54,049 bases of DNA from an uncultured Faecalibacterium sp. (GTDB lineage: Bacteria; Bacillota; Clostridia; Oscillospirales; Ruminococcaceae). The DNA lies in the NCBI GenBank assembly GCA_934540955.1, contig CAKTCY010000006.1, forward strand, positions 1 through 54,049, read 5' to 3'. The stretch's first letter is position 1; each line of letters begins with the position of its first letter. The notes under the pieces were generated by a model that ran no database searches, had not been told where the DNA came from, and saw only the letters and a program-made list of their open reading frames with translations. This document shows positions 41,764 to 50,979 of this stretch, in pieces. The translations under genes were made by a program, and so were the position numbers.

Positions 41764-42758
41764 CCCGCGCCTACCTTGCCTTTACGGAAACCGGCCTTGC
41801 GCTGGCAAAGCGCCTTGCCGCCAGTCTGCCCGGCAGCGTTGCCCGATGCGGGCAGGATGGTACTTCTCTTGCAGCATGGACAGGCGCGCAGTTTGTGCAG
41901 TCGGATGCGCTGATATTTGTAGGCGCAGCAGGCATTGCGGTGCGGGCCATCGCGTCCCACTGCAAGAGCAAGACCACCGACCCGGCCGTGGTGGTGGTGG
42001 ATGAATGCGGACGGTTCGCCGTGCCCATTCTGTCCGGGCATCTGGGCGGTGCAAACGATCTGGCGCGGGCCATTGCCGCCGTGTGTGGGGCTGTGCCGGT
42101 GATCACCACCGCCACCGATGCCCACGGCATTTTTGCGGTGGACGAGTGGGCAAAGCACCAAAACTGCATGGTGCTGGAGCCGGAGCGCATCAAGCTGGTC
42201 AGCGGTAAATTACTGGCCGGACATCCGGTCTATTACTGGGCTGATTTCCCGGTAACGGGCGCTGCACCCGCCGGGTTATCCCCCGCAGATGCCCCGGAAA
42301 AGGCCGACCTTGCACTCACCCTTTGCCCCACCGGGCAGGCGCTGCATCTTGTGCCGCGCATCGGGGTGCTGGGCATCGGCTGCAAGCGGGGCACAAGCGC
42401 CGACACGCTGGAGGCCGCCTTTGCCGCCTTCTGTGCCCTGCACAGCCTTGCTGTGCAGGCAGTTACCGCCGCCGCAAGCATCGACCTGAAGCAGGACGAA
42501 CCGGGCTTGCTGGCCTTTTGTCAGGCACACGGCTGGCCGGTGCGGTTTTACTCTGCCGCACAGCTGCGCAGCGCGCCCGGGCAGTTCACCCCCTCCCCTT
42601 TTGTACAGAGCGTGACCGGGGTGGATAATGTATGCGAACGGGCAGCAGTGCTGGACGCAGGCGGCAGCTTATTTTACCCGAAATTTGCCTGCAGCGGCGT
42701 GACCTTTGCGCTGGCGTGCAGGCCCTTTGCCCCGGACTGGAGGTGGCAGAATGCTTGA
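41760..42758 (+). CDS. cbiG: Cobalt-precorrin-5A hydrolase
   Basis: 332 residues. It opens the ring lactone and releases acetaldehyde, a step specific to the anaerobic pathway. The N-terminal part carries VGAAGIAVRAIA and PILSGHLGGANDLAR; the C-terminal part has GIGCKRGT and the FVQSVTGVDNVCERAAV-like CobE region. The start is the ATG overlapping the cbiF TGA. The stop lies 8 bases inside cbiH. Confidence 0.93.
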   Translation: MTRAYLAFTETGLALAKRLAASLPGSVARCGQDGTSLAAWTGAQFVQSDALIFVGAAGIAVRAIASHCKSKTTDPAVVVVDECGRFAVPILSGHLGGANDLARAIAAVCGAVPVITTATDAHGIFAVDEWAKHQNCMVLEPERIKLVSGKLLAGHPVYYWADFPVTGAAPAGLSPADAPEKADLALTLCPTGQALHLVPRIGVLGIGCKRGTSADTLEAAFAAFCALHSLAVQAVTAAASIDLKQDEPGLLAFCQAHGWPVRFYSAAQLRSAPGQFTPSPFVQSVTGVDNVCERAAVLDAGGSLFYPKFACSGVTFALACRPFAPDWRWQNA

Positions 42759-43518
42759 CATGATGGAAATTGATATCGACCGTCCCAAGAAGGTGGTCTA
42801 TGTCGTGGGGCTTGGCCCCGGCGAGCCTTTTTATATGACCCAGCAGGCTGCAAACACGCTGGAAAGCGTTGACGCCATCTGCGGGTACAAGGTCTACCTT
42901 GACCTCATCCGCGATGAATTTCCCTGCGAGGAATACTATGCCACCGGCATGACGCAGGAGCTTGACCGCTGCCGCTGGGCGCTGGAAAAGGCACACACCG
43001 GCAAGCGGGTGGCGCTGGTCTGCTCCGGCGATGCCGGGGTGTACGGCATGGCAAGTCCCCTGCTGGAGCTTGCCCCGGACTACCCGGAGGTTGCCGTGGA
43101 AATCGTGCCCGGACTGACCGCTGCCCTCAGCGGCGGAGCGGTGCTGGGTGCGCCGTTGGCGCACGATTTCTGCGTCATTTCCCTTTCCGACCGGCTGACC
43201 CCGTGGGAGGTCATCGAGAAGCGGCTGGCCTTCGCTGCCATGGGGGATTTCTGCGTTGCGCTGTACAATCCCTCCTCCAAGGGCAGGCCGGACTATCTGG
43301 CAAGGGCGGTGCGCATCCTGCTGGAAAACGGCAAAAGCGCTGATACCGTCTGCGGTCTGGTGCGCAACATCGGCCGGGAGGGGCAGACCGCCCGCGTTCT
43401 GTCCCTTGCGCAGCTGGAAAGCACTGCGGTGGATATGTTTACCACCGTGTACATCGGCAACGCCGCCACAAAGCTGCTGGGCGGTAAAATGGTCACCCCG
43501 CGGGGGTACCGCAGATGA
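42751..43518 (+). CDS. cbiH: Cobalt-precorrin-3B C17-methyltransferase
   Basis: 255-residue tetrapyrrole methylase that drives ring contraction. VVGLGPGEPFYMT near the N-terminus, SGDAGVYGMA, VPGLTAALSGGA and CVALYNPSSKGRPDY are CbiH/CobJ signatures. GGAGGT lies upstream of the ATG at 42751, which is inside the cbiG end. Confidence 0.93.
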   Translation: MLDMMEIDIDRPKKVVYVVGLGPGEPFYMTQQAANTLESVDAICGYKVYLDLIRDEFPCEEYYATGMTQELDRCRWALEKAHTGKRVALVCSGDAGVYGMASPLLELAPDYPEVAVEIVPGLTAALSGGAVLGAPLAHDFCVISLSDRLTPWEVIEKRLAFAAMGDFCVALYNPSSKGRPDYLARAVRILLENGKSADTVCGLVRNIGREGQTARVLSLAQLESTAVDMFTTVYIGNAATKLLGGKMVTPRGYRR

Positions 43519-44252
43519 AAGCAGTGGTTTTCAGCGGTACTACCGAGGGGCGGGTGTTCTCCCGGCAGCTGGCGGCGCTGGGCGCACAGGTGCTGGTCAG
43601 CGTAGCCACCCCGCTGGGCGCGGAGGAGCAAGGCGAAGCGAGCGGCATCACGGTGCACTGCGGACGGCTGACCCCCGAGGAAATGACCGCCCTTTTACAG
43701 GGCGCTGTGCTGTGCGTGGACGCCACCCACCCCTACGCGGTGGACGCCACCAAAAACATCCGGGCTGCGTGTGCTGCTGCCGGGGTGGAGTACCACCGGC
43801 TGCTGCGGGAAGAAAGCCCACTGCCCGCCGGGAGCATGGTGTTTGCCACCGCCGCCCACGCGGCTGCGTTTCTGGCCGGGTGCAGCGGCAATGTGCTGCT
43901 GGCCACCGGTGCAAAAGAGCTTGCCGCCTTTGCGCCGCTCAGCCCGGAGCGGCTGTTCCCCCGGGTGCTGCCCACGCGGGAGGGCATTGCCGCCTGCGAG
44001 GCTGCCGGCATCCCGCACAGGAACATCATTGCCATGCAGGGGCCCTTCAGCTATGCGCTGAACTGCGCCTTAATGAAGCAATTCTCCATCCGGTATCTGG
44101 TCACCAAGGACGGCGGCGCTGTGGGCGGCTTTGCCGAAAAGGCACAGGCCGCACAGGACACCGGCGCGCAGCTGATCGTGGTGCGCCGCCCGGCTGAAAA
44201 CGGACAAACTGCCGCACAAATTCTGGCACGCTGCAAGGAGGCTCTGGTATGA
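43515..44252 (+). CDS. cbiJ: Cobalt-precorrin-6A reductase
   Basis: 245 residues. It reduces the macrocycle of cobalt-precorrin-6A with NADH. VFSGTTEGR, the DATHPYAVDATKNI motif and KDGGAVGGFAEKAQAA are the CobK/CbiJ signatures. Four-base overlaps at both ends. Confidence 0.93.
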   Translation: MKAVVFSGTTEGRVFSRQLAALGAQVLVSVATPLGAEEQGEASGITVHCGRLTPEEMTALLQGAVLCVDATHPYAVDATKNIRAACAAAGVEYHRLLREESPLPAGSMVFATAAHAAAFLAGCSGNVLLATGAKELAAFAPLSPERLFPRVLPTREGIAACEAAGIPHRNIIAMQGPFSYALNCALMKQFSIRYLVTKDGGAVGGFAEKAQAAQDTGAQLIVVRRPAENGQTAAQILARCKEALV

Positions 44253-45445
44253 TTTCTCTGATCGGAATGGGCTCCGGCTGCCCGGAAGGCCTGACCGCGC
44301 AAGGGCTGGCCGCGCTGCAAGGCGCGTGGCTCATCCTTGGGGCAAAGCGCCTGTTGGAGCATTTACCGGCGAGGTGCACTGATAACCGCAAGGCCGTGTA
44401 TAAGCCGGAGGAGATCCTTGCGTGTCTTGCTGCGCAGCCGGATACGGACACCGCTGTTTTGTACAGCGGCGACACCGGGTTTTACTCCGGTGCGGCAAAG
44501 CTGCTGCCCCTGCTGCGGGTCATGGGATACTCTGTCCGGGTGCTGCCCGGGCTTTCCAGCGTGCAGCTTTTAGCCGCCGCTGTGGGACGCCCTTGGCAGG
44601 ACTGGAAGCTAGTATCGGCCCATGGCCGCGCCTGCGACCCTGTGGCCGAGGTTTTGACGCATTCACAGGTGTTTTTCCTCACCGGCGGCGGGGACACCCC
44701 TGCCACCCTTTGCGCTAAGCTGACCGCTGCCGGGCTGGGCTCTGCCCACGCCCTTGTGGGCGAAAGCTTAGGCACACCGGCAGAAGCCATCCGCTTTGGC
44801 CTTGCCCGGGAGCTGGCAACGCAGAGCTTTGCACCGCTGAGCGTGCTGCTGATCGAGCGGGAGGCTTTGCCGCCCCGCCGCTCCCCCGGCCTGCCGGATG
44901 AGGCTTTTATCCGGGGCGCTGTGCCCATGACAAAGCAGGAGGTTCGCGCCGCCGTGCTGGCAAAGCTGGCGGTGACTCCCACGGATACCCTATGGGACGT
45001 GGGCGCAGGCACCGGCAGTGTGAGTGTAGAGCTGGCGCTTGCCGCCCCTGCCGGGCAGGTATACGCCGTGGAGTGTGACCCGGAGGCCTGTGCGCTGATC
45101 CAGCAAAACCGGGAGAAATTTTCCGCTTATAATCTGACCCTAATCGAGGGCAAAGCGCCCGAGGCATTGGACGCACTGCCCGCCCCGGATGCTGTATTCA
45201 TCGGCGGCACAAAGGGCAATATGGACGCCGTTATAGACGCAGTACTGCACAAAAATCCAGTCGCGCGGCTGTGCATCGCCGCCATTGCGCTGGAAACCCT
45301 CAGCGCCGCCGTGGCTACCCTGACCACCCACGGCCTTGCCGCCGAGGTGACACAGATCGCCGTCAGCCGCACAAAAGCGGCGGGCAGTCTGCATTTGCTG
45401 ATGGCCAACAACCCGGTGTTTCTCATTACGGGGGCACGGACATGA
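44249..45445 (+). CDS. cbiET: Cobalt-precorrin-6B C5,15-methyltransferase with decarboxylase (CbiE-CbiT fusion)
   Basis: 398 residues. The N-terminal CbiE half (1-200; [39 protein letters not shown]) is a tetrapyrrole methylase. The C-terminal CbiT half (about 215-398; IRGAVPMTKQEVRA, WDVGAGTGSVSVELA) is a class I methyltransferase that also decarboxylates. The CobL-type fusion is common, so this is not unusual. Four-base overlap with cbiA. Confidence 0.93.
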   Translation: MISLIGMGSGCPEGLTAQGLAALQGAWLILGAKRLLEHLPARCTDNRKAVYKPEEILACLAAQPDTDTAVLYSGDTGFYSGAAKLLPLLRVMGYSVRVLPGLSSVQLLAAAVGRPWQDWKLVSAHGRACDPVAEVLTHSQVFFLTGGGDTPATLCAKLTAAGLGSAHALVGESLGTPAEAIRFGLARELATQSFAPLSVLLIEREALPPRRSPGLPDEAFIRGAVPMTKQEVRAAVLAKLAVTPTDTLWDVGAGTGSVSVELALAAPAGQVYAVECDPEACALIQQNREKFSAYNLTLIEGKAPEALDALPAPDAVFIGGTKGNMDAVIDAVLHKNPVARLCIAAIALETLSAAVATLTTHGLAAEVTQIAVSRTKAAGSLHLLMANNPVFLITGART

Positions 45446-46782
45446 TGCAGTTTCTCATCGCCGCGCCGCGCTCCGGCAGCGGCAAGACCACCGTTACCTG
45501 TGCAGTACTCACTGCCTTGCAGCGGCGCGGGGCTGACCCCTGCGCCTTCAAATCTGGGCCGGATTACATCGACCCTATGTTCCATCGCAGCGCACTTGGG
45601 GTGGACAGCCACAATTTAGACCTCTACCTCTCTGCCCCGGATACGGTGCGCACGCTTTACGCCCGCTATGCCGCCGGGCATGGCGCTGCCGTATGCGAGG
45701 GTGCCATGGGCTTTTACGATGGGCAGGGGCTGACCACCCGCGCAAGTGCATGGGAGTTGGCCGACACGCTTGCCCTACCGGTGCTGCTGGTGGTGCAGCC
45801 CAAAGGAGCAAGCATCACCCTTGCCGCCGAGCTGCGGGGGCTTTTGCAGTTCCGCACGCCTTGCCATATCGCAGGCATTCTGCTCAATGATTGCTCTGAG
45901 TCCTTGTATAAAACGCTGCGTCCGATGCTGGAAGCTGAGACCGGGCTGCCGGTGGTAGGGTATCTGCCCCATCTGCCGGAGTGCGCCATCGAGAGCCGTC
46001 ACCTCGGGCTGAAGACTGCCGGGGAGATTTCCGACTTGCAGCAAAAGCTGGGACAACTGGCCGATGCCCTCGTGCTGGATTGGGCACAGCTTGCAGCACT
46101 GACCGACCGTCCTGCCCCGGCTGCGCCGTCGCTTGCCGCACCGTGCGCACCCGCCGCACGCATTGCCGTGGCGCGGGACGAGGCCTTCTGCTTTGCCTAC
46201 GTCGAAACGCTGGACGCCTTGCGGGACGCGGGCGCGGAGCCCCTGTTTTTCAGCCCGCTGCGGGACGCAGCCCTGCCGGAAAATATCGGCGGGCTGTACC
46301 TGCCCGGGGGCTACCCGGAGCTGTACGCCCGGCAACTGAGCGAGAACTGCGCCCTGCGTGCTGCCATCCGGGACGCGGTGCAAGAGGGTCTGCCCACCGC
46401 TGCCGAGTGCGGCGGCTTTCTGTACCTAGGGCAGGCGCTGGAGGGCACAGACGGCAAGGCTTACCCCATGGCGGGTGTACTGCCGGGCAGCGGGCACAAC
46501 GCCGGGCGGCTGGTGCGCTTTGGCTATGCCGCCATGACGGCAAAGGCCGACAGTATGCTTTTCCGCGCCGGAGAAGCGCTGCCCATCCACGAATTCCACC
46601 ACTGGGATTCCTCCGAGAATGGTGTAGACTTTTCTGTGCGCAAAACCGAAAAAAGGCAGTGGGAATGCGGCTTTGCAAACACACATTTGTATGCCGGTTT
46701 CCCGCATCTTTACTGGGCGGGCACTGCCCTGCCCCGCCGCTTTGTGCAGGCGGCGCAGCACTTTTTAAAACGCAAAGGATGA
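45442..46782 (+). CDS. cbiA: Cobyrinate a,c-diamide synthase
   Basis: 446 residues. It uses glutamine and ATP to amidate the a and c side chains. The N-terminal ATP loop PRSGSGKTT and KSGPDYIDPMFH are followed by a class I glutamine amidotransferase domain with the nucleophile Cys in AECGGFLYLG and a late His in FANTHLYAGFPHLYW. Tandem ATGs at 45442 and 45445; the first overlaps the cbiET stop. Confidence 0.94.
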   Translation: MMQFLIAAPRSGSGKTTVTCAVLTALQRRGADPCAFKSGPDYIDPMFHRSALGVDSHNLDLYLSAPDTVRTLYARYAAGHGAAVCEGAMGFYDGQGLTTRASAWELADTLALPVLLVVQPKGASITLAAELRGLLQFRTPCHIAGILLNDCSESLYKTLRPMLEAETGLPVVGYLPHLPECAIESRHLGLKTAGEISDLQQKLGQLADALVLDWAQLAALTDRPAPAAPSLAAPCAPAARIAVARDEAFCFAYVETLDALRDAGAEPLFFSPLRDAALPENIGGLYLPGGYPELYARQLSENCALRAAIRDAVQEGLPTAAECGGFLYLGQALEGTDGKAYPMAGVLPGSGHNAGRLVRFGYAAMTAKADSMLFRAGEALPIHEFHHWDSSENGVDFSVRKTEKRQWECGFANTHLYAGFPHLYWAGTALPRRFVQAAQHFLKRKG

Positions 46783-46787
46783 CGAAA

Positions 46788-47852
46788 ATGACCGAAGCTG
46801 AACTGCTGCAGCTGCTTGCTGCCATCACCCCGCCGGACGAAGCCGCCCGTGCCGCCGCCCATGCCCACTGGGCAAGCCTTGCCAAGCCCTTGGGCGGGCT
46901 GGGTGCGCTGGAGACGATGCTGGAGGATGCCGCCGCGCTGACCGGCACGGCGCAGTTTGATTTTTCCCGCCGGGCGGTGGCGGTGCTCTGCGCGGATAAC
47001 GGCGTGGTGGCGCAGGGCGTAAGCCAGACCGACCAGAGCGTGACCCGCACCGTAGCCGAAAACCTTGCTGCGCGGCGCACCAGCGTCTGCCGGATGGCGC
47101 AGGCGGCGCACTGCGATGTGCTGCCGGTGGATATGGGCATTGCCGGTGCACCGGTGCCCGGCGTGCGGGACTGCCGCGTTGCCGCCGGAACTGCGGACTT
47201 TACCAAGGGCCCTGCCATGACCCGCGCCGAAGCGGTGGATGCCATAGGCCGGGGCATCGCCCTGACCCGGCAGCTTGCCGCCGAGGGCTACGGGCTGGTG
47301 GCTACCGGCGAGATGGGCATTGGCAACACCACCACCTCCAGCGCCGTGGCTGCCGTGCTGCTGGCACAGCCGGTGCAGACCATGACCGGGCGTGGTGCGG
47401 GGCTTTCCGATGCAGGGCTTGCCCGCAAGGTGGACGCCATCCGCAGGGGCATTGCCTGCAACAGCCCCGACCCCGCTGACGCCTTGGACGTGCTGAGCAA
47501 GCTGGGCGGCTTTGATATCGCCGGGCTGTGCGGGATGTTTCTGGGCGGGGCGCTGGCGGGTGTACCCGTGCTGATGGATGGCTTCATCAGCGGGGTGGCG
47601 GCACTGTGCGCCGTGCGGCTGTGCCCGGCAGCGGCAAAGGCCGTGTTTGCCAGCCACTGCTCCACCGAGCCTGCCGCCCGGCTTGTGCTGGACGCACTGG
47701 GCAAAGCGCCCCTGCTTACCGCCGGGCTGCATCTGGGCGAGGGTACCGGCGCAGTGGCCAGCATCCCGCTGTGGGACATGGCGCTGGCGGTGTACGAGGG
47801 GTGCTATTCCTTTGCGGAGGGCGGCATTGCGCCGTATACGCCCCAATGCTGA
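46788..47852 (+). CDS. cobT: Nicotinate-nucleotide:dimethylbenzimidazole phosphoribosyltransferase
   Basis: 354 residues. It makes alpha-ribazole phosphate for the lower ligand. CADNGVVAQGVSQT, GEMGIGNTTTSSA and LGEGTGA (with the catalytic Glu) are conserved. The start at 46788 has AAGGA 8 bases upstream; an in-frame ATG at 46779 lacks space for one. No bluB or bza gene for the base itself is seen here, so the base is probably taken up or made elsewhere. Confidence 0.94.
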   Translation: MTEAELLQLLAAITPPDEAARAAAHAHWASLAKPLGGLGALETMLEDAAALTGTAQFDFSRRAVAVLCADNGVVAQGVSQTDQSVTRTVAENLAARRTSVCRMAQAAHCDVLPVDMGIAGAPVPGVRDCRVAAGTADFTKGPAMTRAEAVDAIGRGIALTRQLAAEGYGLVATGEMGIGNTTTSSAVAAVLLAQPVQTMTGRGAGLSDAGLARKVDAIRRGIACNSPDPADALDVLSKLGGFDIAGLCGMFLGGALAGVPVLMDGFISGVAALCAVRLCPAAAKAVFASHCSTEPAARLVLDALGKAPLLTAGLHLGEGTGAVASIPLWDMALAVYEGCYSFAEGGIAPYTPQC

Positions 47853-48367
47853 TGCTGGTACTGGGCGGCGCTGCCAGCGGCAAAAGTGAATACGCCGAGG
47901 CCCTTGTGCTGCGCAGCGCTTTGCCGCGGTACTATCTGGCCACCATGCAGGTGTGGGATGCCGAGTGCGCCGCCCGGGTGGAAAAGCACCGCAAAATGCG
48001 CGCCGCAAAGCAGTTTGAGACCATCGAGTGCCCGCTGCATTTAGAGACGGTGCGTCTGCCCCGCAGGGGCACGGCGCTGCTGGAGGACCTAGGCAACCTG
48101 ACCGCCAACGAGCTGTACGACCCCGCCGGGGCGGGCGATGCCGCCGCCGAGCACATTTTGCAAGGGCTGGATCACCTTGCTGCGCAGTGCGAAAGCTTGA
48201 TCGTTGTCTCCAACGAGGTGTTCAGCGGCGGCGCGGACTATGCCGGAGACACCGACCGCTATCTGCTGGCGCTGGCGCGGGCGAACAACGCCCTTGTCGC
48301 CCGGGCGGATGCCGTGGTGCGGGTGGTGTGCGGCATCCCTGTGTATTATAAAGGAGTGGAAAAATGA
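47846..48367 (+). CDS. cobU: Adenosylcobinamide kinase / GTP guanylyltransferase
   Basis: 173 residues, full length for CobU. P-loop GGAASGKS, the catalytic His in KHRKMR, and the C-terminal SNEVFSGG...NNALVARADAVVRVVCGIPVYYKG. It phosphorylates adenosylcobinamide and attaches GMP. ATGs at 47846 and 47852 are both in frame; the first overlaps cobT by 7 bases. The conserved VGxG turn of the family is changed to VFSG. Confidence 0.9.
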   Translation: MLMLVLGGAASGKSEYAEALVLRSALPRYYLATMQVWDAECAARVEKHRKMRAAKQFETIECPLHLETVRLPRRGTALLEDLGNLTANELYDPAGAGDAAAEHILQGLDHLAAQCESLIVVSNEVFSGGADYAGDTDRYLLALARANNALVARADAVVRVVCGIPVYYKGVEK

Positions 48368-49116
48368 TCGTTTTGCAGACCATTGCGGTGGCCTTTGCCA
48401 TGTTTTCGGCGGTGCCGGTGCCGCAGTTTGCGTGGAACGAAAAGAATATGCGGTACGCGCTGTGCGCTTTTCCGCTGGTGGGGTGTTTGTGCGGGGCGCT
48501 GTGGTGCGTGTGCGGGGTGCTGCCCCTGCCTGCCCCGGCGCGGGCTGCGGGTTTCTGCCTTGTGCCGGTGTGGGTGACCGGCGGCATCCATCTGGACGGC
48601 TATGCTGACACCTGTGACGCCCTTGCCAGCTACGGCGACCGGGAAAAGAAGCTGGAAATTTTAAAGGATCCGCACTGCGGTGCCTTTGCGGTCATCCGGT
48701 TGTGCAGCTATTTTGCGGCTTACCTCTGCCTTGCCGCCTGCGTGCAGTTCACCCCCCGGGTGGGCGCACTGTGGACGCTGGCGCTGGTTTTGGAGCGGGC
48801 ACTCTCCGGCCTTGCGGTGGCGGCTTTTCCCATGGCAAAAAACACCGGCCTTGCCCACACCTTTGCCACTGCCGCTGACCGCATCGCTGTACGCAATGTG
48901 CTGGCAGTGCTGGCGGTGCTGCTTTGCGGTGCGCTGCTGGCTTTGGGCGGCGGGGCGCTGGCAGCAGCTGCAAGCTTGCTTTTTTTGTGGTACCACCATG
49001 TAGCCGTGCAGCAGCTGGGCGGCATTACCGGCGATCTTGCCGGGTGGTTTTTGCAAAAGACGGAGCTTTGGATGCTGGCGGCGCTGTGCGCCTGCCAATG
49101 GGGAGGGCTGTTATGA
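48364..49116 (+). CDS. cobS: Adenosylcobinamide-GDP ribazoletransferase
   Basis: 250-residue membrane protein with six or seven hydrophobic segments. It joins adenosylcobinamide-GDP and alpha-ribazole (phosphate). The active-site motif GGIHLDGYADTCDALAS is clear. Four-base overlaps with both neighbouring genes. Confidence 0.94.
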   Translation: MIVLQTIAVAFAMFSAVPVPQFAWNEKNMRYALCAFPLVGCLCGALWCVCGVLPLPAPARAAGFCLVPVWVTGGIHLDGYADTCDALASYGDREKKLEILKDPHCGAFAVIRLCSYFAAYLCLAACVQFTPRVGALWTLALVLERALSGLAVAAFPMAKNTGLAHTFATAADRIAVRNVLAVLAVLLCGALLALGGGALAAAASLLFLWYHHVAVQQLGGITGDLAGWFLQKTELWMLAALCACQWGGLL

Positions 49117-49439
49117 TCTTGATCACCGGGCCGCTTTACAGCGGCAAGCGCACCTTTGCCCGCACCCTGCCCGGCCGCTGCATTGCGGATGTGCAGCAGC
49201 TTGCCGCCGGGTGCAAGGACAACGCCGAGCTTGAGAAGCTTGCGGACAAATTATCCGCTTATGATATCGTACTGTCCACCGAGGTGGGCGGCGGTGTGGT
49301 GCCCATAGACCCGGCAGAGCGTGCCGAGCGGGAAAACGCCGGGCGGCTGGCCTGTATGCTGGCGGCGCGCGCTGCGTGCGTGGTGCAGATGTTCTGCGGC
49401 ATCCCCACCGTTTTGAAAGGAGAATTGCCGGAATGCTGA
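49113..49439 (+). CDS. Shortened CobU paralogue (P-loop protein)
   Basis: 108 residues, against about 175 in CobU. It has a variant P-loop GPLYSGKR at the N-terminus and the CobU-like end STEVGGGVVPIDPAERAERE...VVQMFCGIPTVLKG. The central stretch carrying the catalytic HRxxR histidine is missing, so guanylyltransferase activity is not expected. A nucleotide-binding or accessory role to the full CobU two genes upstream is possible. The frame is intact, with four-base overlap at the start and seven at the end, so it is expressed and not decayed. Confidence 0.8.
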   Translation: MILITGPLYSGKRTFARTLPGRCIADVQQLAAGCKDNAELEKLADKLSAYDIVLSTEVGGGVVPIDPAERAERENAGRLACMLAARAACVVQMFCGIPTVLKGELPEC

Positions 49440-50032
49440 TCTATTTATTGCGCCACGGCCTGACCGAATACAATGCCGAAAAGCGCTATCAGGGGCAGCG
49501 GGATATCCCTCTTTCTGCCGCCGGGCGCGCTTTGCTGTGCCGGGCAGATATCTCCCCTAAGACTGTGTATATTACTCCCCTTTGCCGCACCCGGCAGACC
49601 GCCGAGGTGCTGTTCCCGGACGCAAGGCTCGTAGAAATAGACGGGCTGAAGGAGATGTGCTTTGGCAGCTTTGAGGGGAGAAGCTATATTGAGATGGAGC
49701 ACGACCCGGACTACCTTGCATGGGTAGCCGCCAACTGCGAAAGCCCCTGCCCGGACGGCGAGACTAAGGCTGCATTTTGTGACCGCATCTGCGCGGCTTT
49801 TTCTGCACTGGTGGACAAAAGCCTTGCAAGCGGCGAGGAGATGCTGGTCATTTTAGCCCACGGCGGCACCCAGATGGCCGCGATGGAGCGCTTTGCCCTG
49901 CCCCGCAAGGATTACTACGAATGGTGCGCCCCCAATGCCGGCGGCTTTGTGCTGGACGCCAAGGACTGGGCGGAAAAGCGGGTACTGCATCTGGTAAAAA
50001 CCGTACAGTACACAAAGGAGGCGCAGGAATGA
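49433..50032 (+). CDS. cobC: Alpha-ribazole phosphatase (histidine phosphatase family)
   Basis: 199 residues. The catalytic motif LRHGLTEYN (RHG) is at the N-terminus, the second Arg lies in PLCRTRQT, and the late His is in LAHGGT. In this context the likely substrate is alpha-ribazole-5'-phosphate or adenosylcobalamin-5'-phosphate. The ATG lies 7 bases inside the preceding gene, and its TGA overlaps cbiB. Confidence 0.88.
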   Translation: MLIYLLRHGLTEYNAEKRYQGQRDIPLSAAGRALLCRADISPKTVYITPLCRTRQTAEVLFPDARLVEIDGLKEMCFGSFEGRSYIEMEHDPDYLAWVAANCESPCPDGETKAAFCDRICAAFSALVDKSLASGEEMLVILAHGGTQMAAMERFALPRKDYYEWCAPNAGGFVLDAKDWAEKRVLHLVKTVQYTKEAQE

Positions 50033-50979
50033 TCGGCTACGCGGTACTGGGTGGCTTTGTGCTGGACGCGATTTTCGGCGACCCTGCGTGGTTGCCGCAT
50101 CCGGTAGTGTACATGGGCAAGGCCATCTCTGCGCTGGAAAAAGTGCTGCGTGCCCGCCTGCCCAAAACGCCGGAGGGTGAACTTTTGGGCGGGCGCATCT
50201 TGGCCTTTTGCTTGCCGGTGGGCACCTTTGCGCTTACAAGCCTTGTCTGCCTAGGCGCCGCCGCCCTGCACCCGCTGCTGGGGCTGGCGTTGCAGATGTT
50301 CTGGTGCGGACAGGCACTGGCGGCAAAAGGGCTTGTGCAGGAGAGCATGAACGTTTACTGGGAACTGACAAAGCCCGACCTGTCTGCGGCACGCACTGCC
50401 GTGAGCCGCATCGTGGGGCGGGACACGCAGGCGCTGACCGCTGAGGGCGTGACCAAGGCTGCTGTGGAAACGGTTGCCGAAAACGCCAGCGACGGGGTGA
50501 TTGCGCCGCTGTTGTATATGCTGCTGGGCGGCGCACCGCTGGCGCTTACTTATAAAGCCATCAACACCATGGACAGCATGGTGGGCTACAAAAACACGCA
50601 GTATCTCTATTTCGGCCGTGCAGCGGCAAAACTGGACGATGTTGCAAACTACCTGCCCAGCCGCATTGCCGCTTTGCTGTGGGTGGCGGCTGCCGCCCTG
50701 ACCGGCAACGATGCCCGAAATGCGTGGCGCATCTGGCGGCGGGACAGGCGCAACCACGCCAGCCCCAACAGCGCCCAGACCGAAAGCGCCTGCGCCGGTG
50801 CGCTGAACGTGCAGCTGGCCGGGCCCGCCTATTATTTTGGTGAATACTATCCCAAGCCCACCATCGGCGATGCCGTGCGTCCCATTGAGCCGGAGGATAT
50901 CCGCCGCGCGAACCGCATGATGTACGCCGAAAGCCTGCTGGCGCTGGCGCTTGGGCTATTGATACGAGGTATTTTATGA
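50029..50979 (+). CDS. cbiB: Adenosylcobinamide-phosphate synthase
   Basis: 316-residue membrane protein that links aminopropanol phosphate to adenosylcobyric acid. DAIFGDPAWLPHPVVYMGK at the N-terminus, ETVAENASDGVIAPLLY, INTMDSMVGYKN and the C-terminal GDAVRPIEPEDIRRAN are family signatures. Four-base overlaps on both sides. Confidence 0.95.
   Translation: MIGYAVLGGFVLDAIFGDPAWLPHPVVYMGKAISALEKVLRARLPKTPEGELLGGRILAFCLPVGTFALTSLVCLGAAALHPLLGLALQMFWCGQALAAKGLVQESMNVYWELTKPDLSAARTAVSRIVGRDTQALTAEGVTKAAVETVAENASDGVIAPLLYMLLGGAPLALTYKAINTMDSMVGYKNTQYLYFGRAAAKLDDVANYLPSRIAALLWVAAAALTGNDARNAWRIWRRDRRNHASPNSAQTESACAGALNVQLAGPAYYFGEYYPKPTIGDAVRPIEPEDIRRANRMMYAESLLALALGLLIRGIL

Noticed and set aside
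44249..45445. CbiE-CbiT fusion as a novelty
   Set aside because: This fusion corresponds to the well-known CobL arrangement and is common.
49113..49439. Short CobU copy as a pseudogene
   Set aside because: Its frame is intact, it keeps a P-loop and the C-terminal motif, and both ends are translationally coupled to neighbours.
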